64,000 nt of DNA from Flavilitoribacter nigricans DSM 23189 = NBRC 102662. GTDB taxonomy: Bacteria > Bacteroidota > Bacteroidia > Chitinophagales > Saprospiraceae. The notes beneath the pieces are model-generated. The model ran no database searches and was not told where the DNA came from. It saw only the letters and a list, made by a program, of their open reading frames with translations. The DNA lies in contig NZ_PDUD01000056.1 in the NCBI RefSeq assembly GCF_002646595.1, positions 1 through 64,000 of the forward strand, written 5' to 3'. A program made the position numbers and the translations under genes. Shown here piece after piece: positions 44,018-51,800 of the stretch (positions are counted from its first letter, which is position 1; the number at the start of each line of letters is the position of its first letter).

Positions 44018-44494
44018 ATGGAACGTACTAGAAAATTGATCAATGAGATCCGGTCGGCCTTTGCCGGAGTACAACTGGGAGACGGAGTTTCCTGGCGGGA
44101 AGCACCTATAATCGATGACTACGGCAGTGATCAGGAACGAGCAGCCGTCAGAAAGCTCGATGAAAAAGAAAATTGGGAGAACATACCTCTGGATCTGATC
44201 ATTGACCTACGGTATCAATCGGTGCTCTCCTTCCTCGACGCCGAAGGCCTGCGGTTTTATCTACCGGTCTGTATGATCCATTATATCGAGGGAGACGACA
44301 GCTCCGGCTCGGCGGTTGTTGCCTCTTTACCGTCTCAGCTAGCCAGTCGGGAAACCAGTAAGGAATTAATCCCTCTGCTGAGTAAAGATCAAATCGCCTG
44401 CGTACGGTCCTTTTTGCAGTCGCACGTCGAAGGCAGCGGCTATTCTCCAAAACGGGAAGCGATCCGGCAATCCATCAAGGATCACTGGACCTAA
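44018..44494 (+). CDS. DUF6714-like protein
   Basis: A 158-residue cytosolic protein. The central block FLDAEGLRFYLPVCMIHYIEG and the preceding W-rich region (NWENIPLDLIIDLRYQSVLSFL, about 47-70) match my recollection of the DUF6714 pattern: a short helical protein with an RFYLPxxM segment. Such proteins are frequent among small proteins encoded near polymorphic toxins, and an immunity role has been suggested for several; this is not proven. It is 46 bases after the secreted protein's stop, on the same strand. Confidence 0.68.
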   Translation: MERTRKLINEIRSAFAGVQLGDGVSWREAPIIDDYGSDQERAAVRKLDEKENWENIPLDLIIDLRYQSVLSFLDAEGLRFYLPVCMIHYIEGDDSSGSAVVASLPSQLASRETSKELIPLLSKDQIACVRSFLQSHVEGSGYSPKREAIRQSIKDHWT

Positions 44495-44583
44495 AAAGGT
44501 TAATGGGATGGCATCCGGCCGACTAAACGCGAATCGGGATTTGTTCACCTGATTGGCGCTGATTAATTTAGTCCTAAAAGCTT

Positions 44584-45336
44584 ATGTCTCGTCTCGCGCT
44601 CTTCGGATTATTGCTCCTGGCATTTTGGGCCTGTCAGCAAGTAACGGATGACGGATTGCCTTCCGTTCCCTGCGAGGTCGTCCCATCCGATACGCTCCTC
44701 GCCGGCCGCCTATCCGAAAATGTCTGCGGGACCTTGCAGGAACTCCTGCTGGAAGTTCCCAATCCCGATCGCGGGGATTCCACCAAACTGAATCTGGATA
44801 TCAACCTGGACGGTGTGGCGGATTTTGAATTTATGGCCACCCTTTCCTATTCCCCCTCGCACTACCGGCCGGGTTTGTTTCTACGGGCGCTCCATGACCG
44901 CGCCTTCTTTGGGCTATTCCAGCGGGAATACAGCATGTGCCACCTGCTTTACGGCCCCTACGAAGGAAAGGTACTGGAAGATTGCCGGGAAAATTGCAGC
45001 GACTTTTCTCCGGAAGATCTTGCTGTAGATCACGACACCGTTTTTTACGCCGGCCGGGTGCGCTACGTAGAAGGCCTGGAAGCAGAATCCGTGATCGATG
45101 ACCACCTCCTTTGGGAACAGTTCCGTACTCCCTTCACGAAACCCAAACCCAACCCCGGCGCCAAGGACTGCCTCGAGGAAGTGGCCGGATTACAAGACAA
45201 ATGGACCCGGGAAAAGATATTGTATATTCCTATCAAATTGGTGGACGATCAGGGTGTGCCGCTGCTGGGCTGGGTCCGGTGTCAACACGATGGTAGCCGG
45301 AATCCGGTTTTTGAGAGTTATTTGCAGGTGCGGTAG
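44584..45336 (+). CDS. Unknown lipoprotein with a calcium-loop-like segment
   Basis: A 250-residue lipoprotein with a signal ending in AFWAC. Residues about 75-90 contain LNLDINLDGVADFEFMA, similar to calcium-binding dockerin or FG-GAP loops (D-x-N-x-D-G-x-x-D). Several cysteines (PSVPCE, NVCGTL, SMCHLL, EDCRENCSD, DCLEE, RCQHD) point to disulfides outside the cytosol. No family recognised. A gap of about 90 bp separates it from the DUF6714-like gene upstream and again from the membrane gene downstream. Confidence 0.68.
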   Translation: MSRLALFGLLLLAFWACQQVTDDGLPSVPCEVVPSDTLLAGRLSENVCGTLQELLLEVPNPDRGDSTKLNLDINLDGVADFEFMATLSYSPSHYRPGLFLRALHDRAFFGLFQREYSMCHLLYGPYEGKVLEDCRENCSDFSPEDLAVDHDTVFYAGRVRYVEGLEAESVIDDHLLWEQFRTPFTKPKPNPGAKDCLEEVAGLQDKWTREKILYIPIKLVDDQGVPLLGWVRCQHDGSRNPVFESYLQVR

Positions 45337-45425
45337 GGGGAGTTTAAGCATGACTGTCAAGGCTTTATCAGGGAACACCCCATTCACTAAATAAACGAGT
45401 TTATTGTCCCTTTAAAAACAAAAAA

Positions 45426-45953
45426 ATGGGATTCGGATTCGCGCTATTCATCGTTTTCATCATTCTCCCATTTACGGGAATACTGCTGTTAGCCTGGCTG
45501 CTCTCGGGCAAGCTCCTGTTTGGCAAAATGCTGCGGCAGATCTGGCTTGGAATTTTTGGACTGGTATTTTTCTTGGGAATAGTGCGTTGGCTGACGGCAA
45601 AAACAGAATTGGATAAAGAAGATTACTACGGAAAATATGTCATTAACCGAACCTATTTTCCTGGGAAACAATCAGCTTGGCAATACGATCATTTTCGTTT
45701 TGAAATAACCGAGCAGGACTCCATTTTTTTCTATCTTACCGATCAGGACAAAATATTAAAAACGTACCGTGGGACCATCAGGACAACCGATCCCGGAAAC
45801 CATCCCTCGGACCGACTGATCATCGAAATGGAACAGCCGACCCACCACATTCTGACCAGCAATCCGACCACCTACCGAAGTAACTGGAGTTTCTATCTGG
45901 TGTTTTGGTCACCAAAATTTCACAACGTATTTTTCAAAAAAGGAAGATGGTAA
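45426..45953 (+). CDS. Membrane protein with C-terminal beta domain
   Basis: A 175-residue protein with two transmembrane helices (about 3-27 and 38-58) and a basic loop between. The rest is soluble: LDKEDYYGKYVINRTYFPGK, YDHFRFEITEQDSIFFYLT and STYRSNWSFYLVFWS-like strands suggest a small beta-sandwich. I recall similar proteins in flavobacteria without known function. The next gene starts inside its last codons (7-base overlap, 45947-45953), so both are probably translated together. Confidence 0.68.
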   Translation: MGFGFALFIVFIILPFTGILLLAWLLSGKLLFGKMLRQIWLGIFGLVFFLGIVRWLTAKTELDKEDYYGKYVINRTYFPGKQSAWQYDHFRFEITEQDSIFFYLTDQDKILKTYRGTIRTTDPGNHPSDRLIIEMEQPTHHILTSNPTTYRSNWSFYLVFWSPKFHNVFFKKGRW

Positions 45954-46393
45954 TTAACCACCTGCATCTACCCACGGAACTCATTCGGGACGTTAAAAAT
46001 GGTGATTGGACCGAAGGACAGTTTGACCGCCAGATCCGAAGTTTGCTGGAAAACTACAACATCAATTTAGATCTGGACATCCATTATTACGACGGGGCGA
46101 CAATGCTTAGCGAAACGAATGCTTTTTCCCGAATTGAGTTTCAGGATAAGGAGCAATTTGAGCTGCTGCTTGGAGCGCGTAGCACTAAAGCTGAAGATCG
46201 CACGATCGATCCCCGAAGGATCATATTGATCGCAGATTTTGGACTGGGTTCCGATCAACCCATTGGCCTTGATTACCGAAGAAATCCGGATGAACCGGAA
46301 GTCTGGTGCCTGATCTGGCCGGAGAATAAGCAAAAGAATTACTGGACCCGAATAGCTACGAGTTACGGTAATTTTAAGCGTGGGAAAATGTAA
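45947..46393 (+). CDS. SMI1/KNR4 (SUKH)-like protein
   Basis: A 148-residue cytosolic protein. I start it at the ATG 45947, which overlaps the upstream stop by 7 bases. The C-terminal half reads RRIILIADFGLGSDQPIGLDYRR and WCLIWPENKQKNYWTRIATSY in outline, which fits the SUKH pattern: a strand with IxDFGxG/S, D, and a conserved W/IA segment. SUKH proteins are the most common immunity proteins of bacterial polymorphic toxins, but some are housekeeping. No toxin is visible nearby. It ends the 41.6-46.4 kb cluster. Confidence 0.72.
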   Translation: MVINHLHLPTELIRDVKNGDWTEGQFDRQIRSLLENYNINLDLDIHYYDGATMLSETNAFSRIEFQDKEQFELLLGARSTKAEDRTIDPRRIILIADFGLGSDQPIGLDYRRNPDEPEVWCLIWPENKQKNYWTRIATSYGNFKRGKM

Positions 46394-46445
46394 AGCGCGG
46401 TGAAATACTCACGCACGACCGCTGGTTTTCCCCATCAAAACAGCT

Positions 46446-46486
46446 GCCGACTTCCAGTCAGGAACTTCCGCCGACTGGAAGTCGGC
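46446..46486. repeat. 14-bp perfect hairpin upstream of the kinase-like gene
   Basis: GCCGACTTCCAGTC (46446-46459) and GACTGGAAGTCGGC (46473-46486) form a perfect stem with a 13-base loop. No T-run follows, so it is not a classical terminator; a binding site or a REP-like repeat is possible. Confidence 0.7.
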
Positions 46487-46495
46487 GGTACTGAT

Positions 46496-46503
46496 TATCT
46501 TTG
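46496..46503 (+). promoter_or_regulatory. -7 box with almost no leader (kinase-like gene)
   Basis: TATCTTTG fits the TAnnTTTG consensus exactly and ends only 7 bases before the ATG at 46511. A start about 7 bases after the box would give a nearly leaderless mRNA. Confidence 0.55.
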
Positions 46504-46510
46504 CGCCCCT

Positions 46511-47458
46511 ATGAATGAATATTTCAAGTCGGTCATTCTGCAAAGCACCGGAGCATCTTCTCTAACGGTCCAGGAGACGATCCAGGAATTGTGGAGTGGA
46601 TACGGAAAGATCATGCGGGTCGGATTGGAGAACGCTGCGGTCGAAAGTGTAGTTGTGAAACACGTGCAGCTCCCCGGAACGAAGGCCCATCCCCGCGGCT
46701 GGAATACGGATATCGGCCACCAGCGAAAGGTAAAATCCTATACCGTAGAAACGACCTGGTACGCTACTTACAGTTCGGACAGCGCGGCCCGGCTGCCGCA
46801 GTGCCTGGCTGTAGAAACGCAAAACGACGAGGTACTGATGGTGCTCGAAGATCTGGATGCAGCGGGCTATCCCCTGCGCAAGCGTACGGTCGGTTGGGGA
46901 GACATAGCTTCCTGCCTGGCCTGGCTGGCCCAATTCCACGCAAGCTACCTGGGAAAAACTCCGGACGGACTTTGGGAAGTCGGTACCTACTGGCATCTGG
47001 CAACGAGGCCCCAGGAACTGGCTGTACTGGGGGATGCCCGCTTACGGGCCGCGGCTCCGGCCATTGACGAAAAACTGAACAACTGTGAATACCAAACCTT
47101 CGTGCACGGAGACGCCAAGCTGGCCAACTTCTGCTTTGCTCACGACGGAGGGGTGGCCGGGGTTGATTTTCAGTACGTTGGTGGCGGATGCGGGATAAAG
47201 GATGTGGCCTACTTTATCGGCAGTTGTTTGGACGAAAGGGAGTGTGAACGCTTAGAAGCACAGATCCTGGATACTTATTTCGAGCACTTACAAGCTGCAA
47301 TTGGGGCCAGAAACGACGCCCTGGAGCAGGAATGGCGGTCACTGTACCGGGTAGCCTGGGCGGATTTTCATCGGTTCCTGAAAGGTTGGAGTCCGGGTCA
47401 CTGGAAGATTAACAGTTATAGTGAACGGGTAACGGCAGCAGTGATCAATAGTTTATAA
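46511..47458 (+). CDS. Aminoglycoside/choline kinase-like phosphotransferase
   Basis: A 315-residue protein-kinase-like small-molecule kinase. The start at 46511 gives a sensible N-terminus; the longer frame from 46400 crosses the hairpin and promoter. The catalytic loop HGDAKLAN lies at 199-206 (D201 catalytic, N206 metal-binding), and VDFQYVGGG at about 217-225 holds the magnesium-binding aspartate. It resembles choline/ecdysteroid kinase-like (DUF1679-type) families more than classical antibiotic phosphotransferases. It ends one base before an inositol-monophosphatase-like gene, with which it is surely co-transcribed. Confidence 0.85.
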   Translation: MNEYFKSVILQSTGASSLTVQETIQELWSGYGKIMRVGLENAAVESVVVKHVQLPGTKAHPRGWNTDIGHQRKVKSYTVETTWYATYSSDSAARLPQCLAVETQNDEVLMVLEDLDAAGYPLRKRTVGWGDIASCLAWLAQFHASYLGKTPDGLWEVGTYWHLATRPQELAVLGDARLRAAAPAIDEKLNNCEYQTFVHGDAKLANFCFAHDGGVAGVDFQYVGGGCGIKDVAYFIGSCLDERECERLEAQILDTYFEHLQAAIGARNDALEQEWRSLYRVAWADFHRFLKGWSPGHWKINSYSERVTAAVINSL

Positions 47459-47459
47459 C

Positions 47460-48290
47460 ATGGACCTTTTACAACTTAACGATATCGCGATCAAAGCAGC
47501 GCTCGCTGCCGGAAAAGTCATTCGGCATTATACGGACGATGACGTAACGGTGGAAAAAAAGACGGGTGGGACAAGTTACGCCTCCCAGGTGGTAACTGTC
47601 GTCGACAAAGCCTGCGAAACCATTATTCTGGAACACCTGCGTCCTACCTTTGACGCGTTCGATCTGGCCCTGCTGTCGGAAGAGACCGAGGATGATGGCA
47701 GTCGGTTCGAAAAAGATTACTTCTGGTGCATCGATCCCATGGACGGAACGCTGGCTTTTATCAATAAACAGCCGGGCTTTTCGGTAGCGATCGCGTTGAT
47801 CGCCCGGGACGGCAGCCCGGTTATTGGCGTGGTGTACGATCCCAGTACGGACAACTTGTACCATGCGGTCCGGGGCCATGGAGCTTACAAAAATGAGGCA
47901 CCCTGGGTAATTAAGCCGGCCAATGATCATCTGAGCTACTGTACCGACCGACGTCTGCACGATACGCCCCGTGCGGACGAAATTGAAGAGCTGCTATACG
48001 AATATGTCGAGCAATTCAATTTGAAGGGCGTCCGGGAAATCGCCGGAGCGGGTTCCGTTTTGAATGGCATTCTGGTGCTGGAGAACGGTCCGGCCTGTAT
48101 GTTAAAGTTCCCGAAAAAGGAACGCGGCGGAGGCAGCATCTGGGACTATGCGGCTACGGCCTGCATCTATCAGGAACTGGGGCTACCGGCCACCAATTTT
48201 GCGGGCGGTAAACTGGATCTGAACAAGAAAGATGGCACTTTTATGAACCACCAGGGCGTCTTTTACAAGAATTTAATCACCCCCGGATAA
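47460..48290 (+). CDS. Inositol monophosphatase family protein
   Basis: A 276-residue cytosolic Mg-dependent phosphatase. The two metal-binding motifs are visible: the SEETE block near residue 75 and DPMDGT at 92-97 (D92, D95). A later W-D-Y-A segment (GSIWDYAAT, about 224-232) is the third metal-binding site. Relatives are inositol phosphatase, 3'(2'),5'-bisphosphate nucleotidase (CysQ) and fructose-bisphosphatase types; the exact substrate is open. Its ATG follows the kinase stop by one base, so a kinase/phosphatase pair on one metabolite is an attractive idea but unproven. Confidence 0.88.
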   Translation: MDLLQLNDIAIKAALAAGKVIRHYTDDDVTVEKKTGGTSYASQVVTVVDKACETIILEHLRPTFDAFDLALLSEETEDDGSRFEKDYFWCIDPMDGTLAFINKQPGFSVAIALIARDGSPVIGVVYDPSTDNLYHAVRGHGAYKNEAPWVIKPANDHLSYCTDRRLHDTPRADEIEELLYEYVEQFNLKGVREIAGAGSVLNGILVLENGPACMLKFPKKERGGGSIWDYAATACIYQELGLPATNFAGGKLDLNKKDGTFMNHQGVFYKNLITPG

Positions 48291-48371
48291 TTGGCTATCC
48301 TACTGTCACTCGCCACCCTTGCCAAAAAATGCCAATTGAAAAACCACCGTCCAATTTTTAGCAATAGGCAC

Positions 48372-48450
48372 CATCCCCCAGTCTCCCCTTCCCCGAGTCT
48401 CCGAGTCTCCCCGTCCCCCACTCTCCCCTTCTCCCACTCCCGTCTCCAAG
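48372..48450. repeat. Low-complexity CTCC/GTCTCC repeat block
   Basis: Units of 7 to 9 bases such as AGTCTCCCC, GAGTCTCCG and ACTCTCCCC are repeated without exact periodicity. It lies between the phosphatase stop and the ArsR promoter, and it matches the blocks at 232-640 and 16351-16434. Unlike those, only the C-rich half is present. Confidence 0.7.
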
Positions 48451-48507
48451 GCACTCTTCCAAAAACCAAAACCCAATTCCAAAAAAAAAGTTAGAGCCAA
48501 AATTTGC

Positions 48508-48549
48508 GCAAGCAAAAACTTGCACATATATTTGCAAGTAATTACTTGC
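48508..48549 (+). promoter_or_regulatory. ArsR-type operator: two GCAAG/CTTGC palindromes
   Basis: GCAAGTAATTACTTGC (48534-48549) is a perfect 16-bp palindrome ending 19 bases before the ArsR ATG. A second site, GCAAG-N6-CTTGC, lies at 48508-48523. Both have the same half-site, as expected for autoregulation by a dimeric repressor. Confidence 0.72.
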
Positions 48550-48568
48550 GTATTCAAACAAAAACAGC

Positions 48569-48907
48569 ATGAGGAGAGATGTATTCAACGCCATTTCCGA
48601 TCCCACGCGGAGGAGCATACTGATGTCATTAACTACCGAGCCCAAAAATGTAAACACACTGGCCGATAGTTTTTCAATGACCCGTCAGGCCGTTTCCCTG
48701 CATGTAAAATACCTGCAGGAATGCGGGGTGATCACGATCAAAAAAGTGGGTAGAGAACGCTATTGCAAACTGGAAGCGCAAGAGTTAGCACAGGTGGCAG
48801 ACTGGCTGGAACCGTTCCGGGATCTGTGGAACAGCCGACTGGACCGGCTGGATAATCTCCTGGATGAATTACAGGGAAAGTCAAAACCAAAATCAAAATC
48901 AAAATAA
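48569..48907 (+). CDS. ArsR-family transcriptional repressor
   Basis: A 112-residue winged-helix regulator. The DNA-recognition helix is in VNTLADSFSMTRQAVSLHVKYL (about 28-50), with ISDPTRRSILMSL before it. I see no metal-binding ELCVCDL-type motif, so it is more likely a small-molecule or stress-linked member of the type paired with SRPBCC proteins. The C-terminus is lysine/serine-rich (KSKPKSKSK), encoded by a TCAAAA-like hexamer repeat (48881-48904). Two palindromic sites lie just upstream. The SRPBCC gene starts directly after it. Confidence 0.9.
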   Translation: MRRDVFNAISDPTRRSILMSLTTEPKNVNTLADSFSMTRQAVSLHVKYLQECGVITIKKVGRERYCKLEAQELAQVADWLEPFRDLWNSRLDRLDNLLDELQGKSKPKSKSK

Positions 48908-48908
48908 A

Positions 48909-49361
48909 GTGGAAGACATCAGCCAAAGAACGATGGAGATCACCAGAACCTTCGAAGCTCCCGTCGAACTGCTCTGGAAAGTCCTGACCACCCCGGAATA
49001 CATCAAGATCTGGTGGGGACCGGAGGGGTTTACCAATACCATCCGGAAAATGGAGGTCCGGAAAGGTGGGGAATGGGAATTCACCATGCACGGGCCGGAC
49101 GGTACCGACTTCGTGAATACCTTTCACTATTTGGAAGTAACGCCTAAGGAAAATATTGTTATGGAACACCGACAACATCCAAAGTTCATCATTACCGTCC
49201 GGTTATTTTCCGAAGGTGACCGCACCAAAGTGATCTGGCAGAATATCTTTGATTCGGTGCCCACCATGGAAGAAGCCATCCGAGCTTTCCAAGTCGATGT
49301 GGGTCTCGTGCAGAACATGGAGCGACTTGGACAGTATCTGCAACAACAACAACAGACGTGA
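48909..49361 (+). CDS. SRPBCC (AHSA1-like) domain protein
   Basis: A 150-residue START/Bet v1-fold protein with a hydrophobic ligand cavity. The start is uncertain: GTG at 48909 follows the ArsR stop directly, ATG at 48933 starts closer to the domain (MEITRTFEAPVELLWKVL), and an ATG at 48864 lies inside the ArsR gene. The family hallmarks are FEAPVELLWKVLTTPEYIKIWWGP and TKVIWQN. Operons of ArsR regulator and AHSA1-like protein are widespread in bacteria; the proteins' ligands are mostly unknown. The third gene, DHFR-like, follows after 65 bp. Confidence 0.88.
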   Translation: MEDISQRTMEITRTFEAPVELLWKVLTTPEYIKIWWGPEGFTNTIRKMEVRKGGEWEFTMHGPDGTDFVNTFHYLEVTPKENIVMEHRQHPKFIITVRLFSEGDRTKVIWQNIFDSVPTMEEAIRAFQVDVGLVQNMERLGQYLQQQQQT

Positions 49362-49426
49362 ACTGGTCCAAACGGATCAAACCCTGAAATTCAACACCAT
49401 AGAAAGCAAACAACTCAAAAAACTAT

Positions 49427-49993
49427 ATGAGAAAAGTAATTTCATTCATGCACATTTCGCTTGACGGTATCGTGTCGGGCCCCAACGGAGAACTCAATTG
49501 GGCTAAAGTCGATGAGGAGCTCTTCGACCATGTCGGTCAACGCATAAACGACGGTGATACGGCCCTGTACGGACGGGTAACTTACCAGATGATGGAAGCC
49601 TACTGGCCGACCGCCGCCGACCAACCGAACGCCACCAAGCACGATATCGATCATTCGAAATGGTACAAAGAGGTCCACAAAGTCGTCTTATCGAAAAGCC
49701 TGCAGGCTTCGGACCTGACCAATACCGAAATTATCAGTGACCAGCTTGTAGATCGCATCAATGCCCTAAAACAACAGCCGGGCGAAGACATCCTGGTATT
49801 CGGCAGCCCGACCGCTACCCGGGCGCTGATGCGAGAAAATTTGATTGACGGCTACTGGTTATTTGTCAATCCCGTCATTCTGGGGCAGGGAACCCCGCTG
49901 TTTGCCGACAGGCAAGAAAAAGTCAACCTGAAACTACTGAGTACCCGGCAGTTTGCCAGTGGGGTGACGGAACTGAATTATATTGTGGAGTGA
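49427..49993 (+). CDS. Dihydrofolate reductase-like (RibD C-terminal) protein
   Basis: A 188-residue cytosolic oxidoreductase of the RibD C-terminal/DHFR fold. MRKVISFMHISLDGIVSGPNG is the usual start of the domain; GDTALYGRVTYQMM and DILVFGSPTATRALM are the NADPH-binding blocks. Members of this group reduce unknown substrates; they differ from true folate reductase in the absence of its folate-binding pattern. It is third in a run with ArsR and SRPBCC genes. A short GCG hairpin (about 50016-50037) may end the operon. Confidence 0.88.
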   Translation: MRKVISFMHISLDGIVSGPNGELNWAKVDEELFDHVGQRINDGDTALYGRVTYQMMEAYWPTAADQPNATKHDIDHSKWYKEVHKVVLSKSLQASDLTNTEIISDQLVDRINALKQQPGEDILVFGSPTATRALMRENLIDGYWLFVNPVILGQGTPLFADRQEKVNLKLLSTRQFASGVTELNYIVE

Positions 49994-50071
49994 TCATAAG
50001 CAGAATTAGGAAATAAGCGGTTCACATAATCGCTTACCTTTGATTCCCTGCCAACTGCCCGGCACGAGGGG

Positions 50072-50254
50072 CAGGGCTGTTCAGTTCTATAAACACGCAA
50101 TGCGAATTTTTCAATTACAATGTCAAGCACAATAGCAATAGCAAGCAAAAGGCAGCTTTCTGCTCCGATTTTGGCCTTTTCGCCTGATTTTGAGTTATTG
50201 AAATTGCTATTGCCATTTTTTTATATTCAATAATTTGAGAACTGAACAGCCCTA
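50072..50254. mobile_element. MITE-like element with 16-bp terminal repeats and 12-bp flanking duplication
   Basis: AGGGCTGTTCAGTTCT (50073-50088) is repeated exactly in inverted form at 50238-50253. The 12-bp sequence CGGCACGAGGGG flanks both sides (50060-50071, 50255-50266), separated from the terminal repeats by one base each. No frame for a transposase fits. Inside are inverted AATAGCAAT segments. The CAGGG-like end and the long duplication recall some IS4/ISAs1-type elements; that is an inference. Confidence 0.78.
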
Positions 50255-50364
50255 CGGCACGAGGGGTGATTACCCCAAACTTATGCAAAGTTTCCCGTTA
50301 TGGAACGAATCGTGCACGAATTCGATTGTTTAAAGGCAGAAGCAGAACCATTAACCATCCAAAA

Positions 50365-50820
50365 ATGACCATGGCGAAAAGAAAAGACGAAGCAAGATCC
50401 AATGAAACCGGGGCCCGGCCCTTTGCCCAAACCTATTTCCACGGTACCAAAGCGAACCTCCAACTTGGCGATCTGATCAAGGCCGGCTATAATTCCAATT
50501 TCGACCAAAGAAAAAATGCAAAGTACGTCTTCCTCAGCTCTACCCTGGATGCCGCGATCTGGGGAGCCGAACTGGCAATGGGGACGGGCAAAGGAAGGAT
50601 CTATCTGGTAGAGCCTACCGGGGAGATCGAAGACGATCCCGATCTGACCGATAGAAAATTTCCGGGGAACCCGACCATGTCCTACCGTTCCACCCAACCG
50701 TTCCGGGTGGTGGGAGAAGTAACAGTGTGGCAGGGGCATGCTCCCGAGCAACTGGAAGCGATGAAAGCAAGCCTGGCGAAACTCCGCGAACAGGGCATCA
50801 ATTCATTAAATGACGAATAA
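50365..50820 (+). CDS. arr: Rifampin ADP-ribosyltransferase (Arr)
   Basis: A 151-residue enzyme that would inactivate rifamycins by transferring ADP-ribose from NAD to the ansa-chain hydroxyl. The Arr core is intact: TYFHGTKANLQLGDLI, YNSNFDQRKNAKYVFLS, TLDAAIWGAELA, YLVEPTGEIEDDP and DRKFPGNPTMSYRS blocks are present in order. Length is normal for the family (about 140-150). The start at 50365 is chosen as the first ATG before the domain; 50371 is also possible. It is directly downstream of a MITE-like element whose right repeat ends about 100 bases before it. Substrate proof would need an assay. Confidence 0.93.
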   Translation: MTMAKRKDEARSNETGARPFAQTYFHGTKANLQLGDLIKAGYNSNFDQRKNAKYVFLSSTLDAAIWGAELAMGTGKGRIYLVEPTGEIEDDPDLTDRKFPGNPTMSYRSTQPFRVVGEVTVWQGHAPEQLEAMKASLAKLREQGINSLNDE

Positions 50821-50874
50821 AGCAGGGAACGAAAAGGAGCCTACATGACACAATAGACCAAAAAACCTAAAATC

Positions 50875-51498
50875 ATGAATATCCGAAATATCGTTTTTTG
50901 CTCGCTGGCTCTGATCGTATCGTGTAGCTTCTTCCACTGTCAGGCTGCTCCCCAGGACAAGGAATCGACACATGCCGCTCAGCTGTCTGCTGACGGCTCA
51001 AACGCAGACAACGACCCGAAAAAATTAGTTCGGGATACCTCCCAACTCATGGCCCTGATCCAGGATCTGGAAGTCCGGGAGTTGCCATTTTACGATTCGA
51101 CGAACTTTGACAATGTTGCTGAGCACGAACCGCTAAGTGCGGATTGGATCCGTTTTTTAGGCCTGGAACGGATCTATCCCCATGATCTAAAAACCGTTGA
51201 TAAAGTATGGATCCGGGAAAGAGTGAATATTTCCGATCGGTTTATTTCGCTGATCCTTGGCGTGCAGCCAGGTGATAGTGAGTTATTTACAAGTCTGGTG
51301 AATTTTTCCAAAGATTATGAAGTCATAGATTTTGCAACCATTGCCTACGATGAGATTGCGGAAGGCTGCATGCGTACGGAATCCTATCTGAAAAAGGGAA
51401 AGATCTCTACCTATGCCTCTGATTTCTGTTACCAGGAAAAAACCGATACGACCGAGTTGGTGCTCCAAAGCAACGGTTTAATGATCTCCGACCAGTAA
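50875..51498 (+). CDS. Unknown secreted protein
   Basis: A 207-residue protein with an N-terminal signal that ends around SFFHCQAAP; the cysteine makes a lipoprotein possible. The mature part begins with a polar linker (DKESTHAAQLSADGSNAD) and continues with LVRDTSQLMALIQDLEVRELPFYDS and alternating charged segments. Two cysteines (EGCMRTE, DFCYQEK) are near the end. I recognise no family. It is about 55 bp after the arr stop on the same strand and might be in the same transcript. Confidence 0.62.
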   Translation: MNIRNIVFCSLALIVSCSFFHCQAAPQDKESTHAAQLSADGSNADNDPKKLVRDTSQLMALIQDLEVRELPFYDSTNFDNVAEHEPLSADWIRFLGLERIYPHDLKTVDKVWIRERVNISDRFISLILGVQPGDSELFTSLVNFSKDYEVIDFATIAYDEIAEGCMRTESYLKKGKISTYASDFCYQEKTDTTELVLQSNGLMISDQ

Positions 51499-51532
51499 AG
51501 GCTGGATCAAAAATAAGTAAGGGCTGGCTTAA

Positions 51533-51754
51533 AAAGGCATTGTAGCCGGTAATTTCTCTGGGCGTATTTGGTATATTACCTGGAACTGGTTTAATCTTAT
51601 TGGCTGCAGACGAGGCCAAAGTATTGGATTTACTGGCGAAGCTCTTTTTGAGTTTCATACCTGCCCATACGGGCCCGTACTGGGAAAGGTCTGGGACGAA
51701 AAAAAGCTGAAGTCCAGGAGATTCAAGACTTTAGGTCGCAGTCCAGATGAATAA
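51533..51754 (+). pseudogene. Possible gene remnant without a start codon
   Basis: An open stretch of 73 codons with no ATG, GTG or TTG start, bounded by a stop at 51530-51532 and ending at 51752-51754. The encoded sequence is protein-like, with IWYITWNWFNLIG and GFTGEALFEFHTCPYGPVLG segments and a basic end. It occupies most of the 302-bp gap before the T9SS gene. I do not know the family; a 5'-truncated gene is the simplest reading. Confidence 0.28.
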
Positions 51755-51800
51755 GTTTAAACCAGTTCCTTCATTAATTGTTCATCTAAAGCCCTATTCT

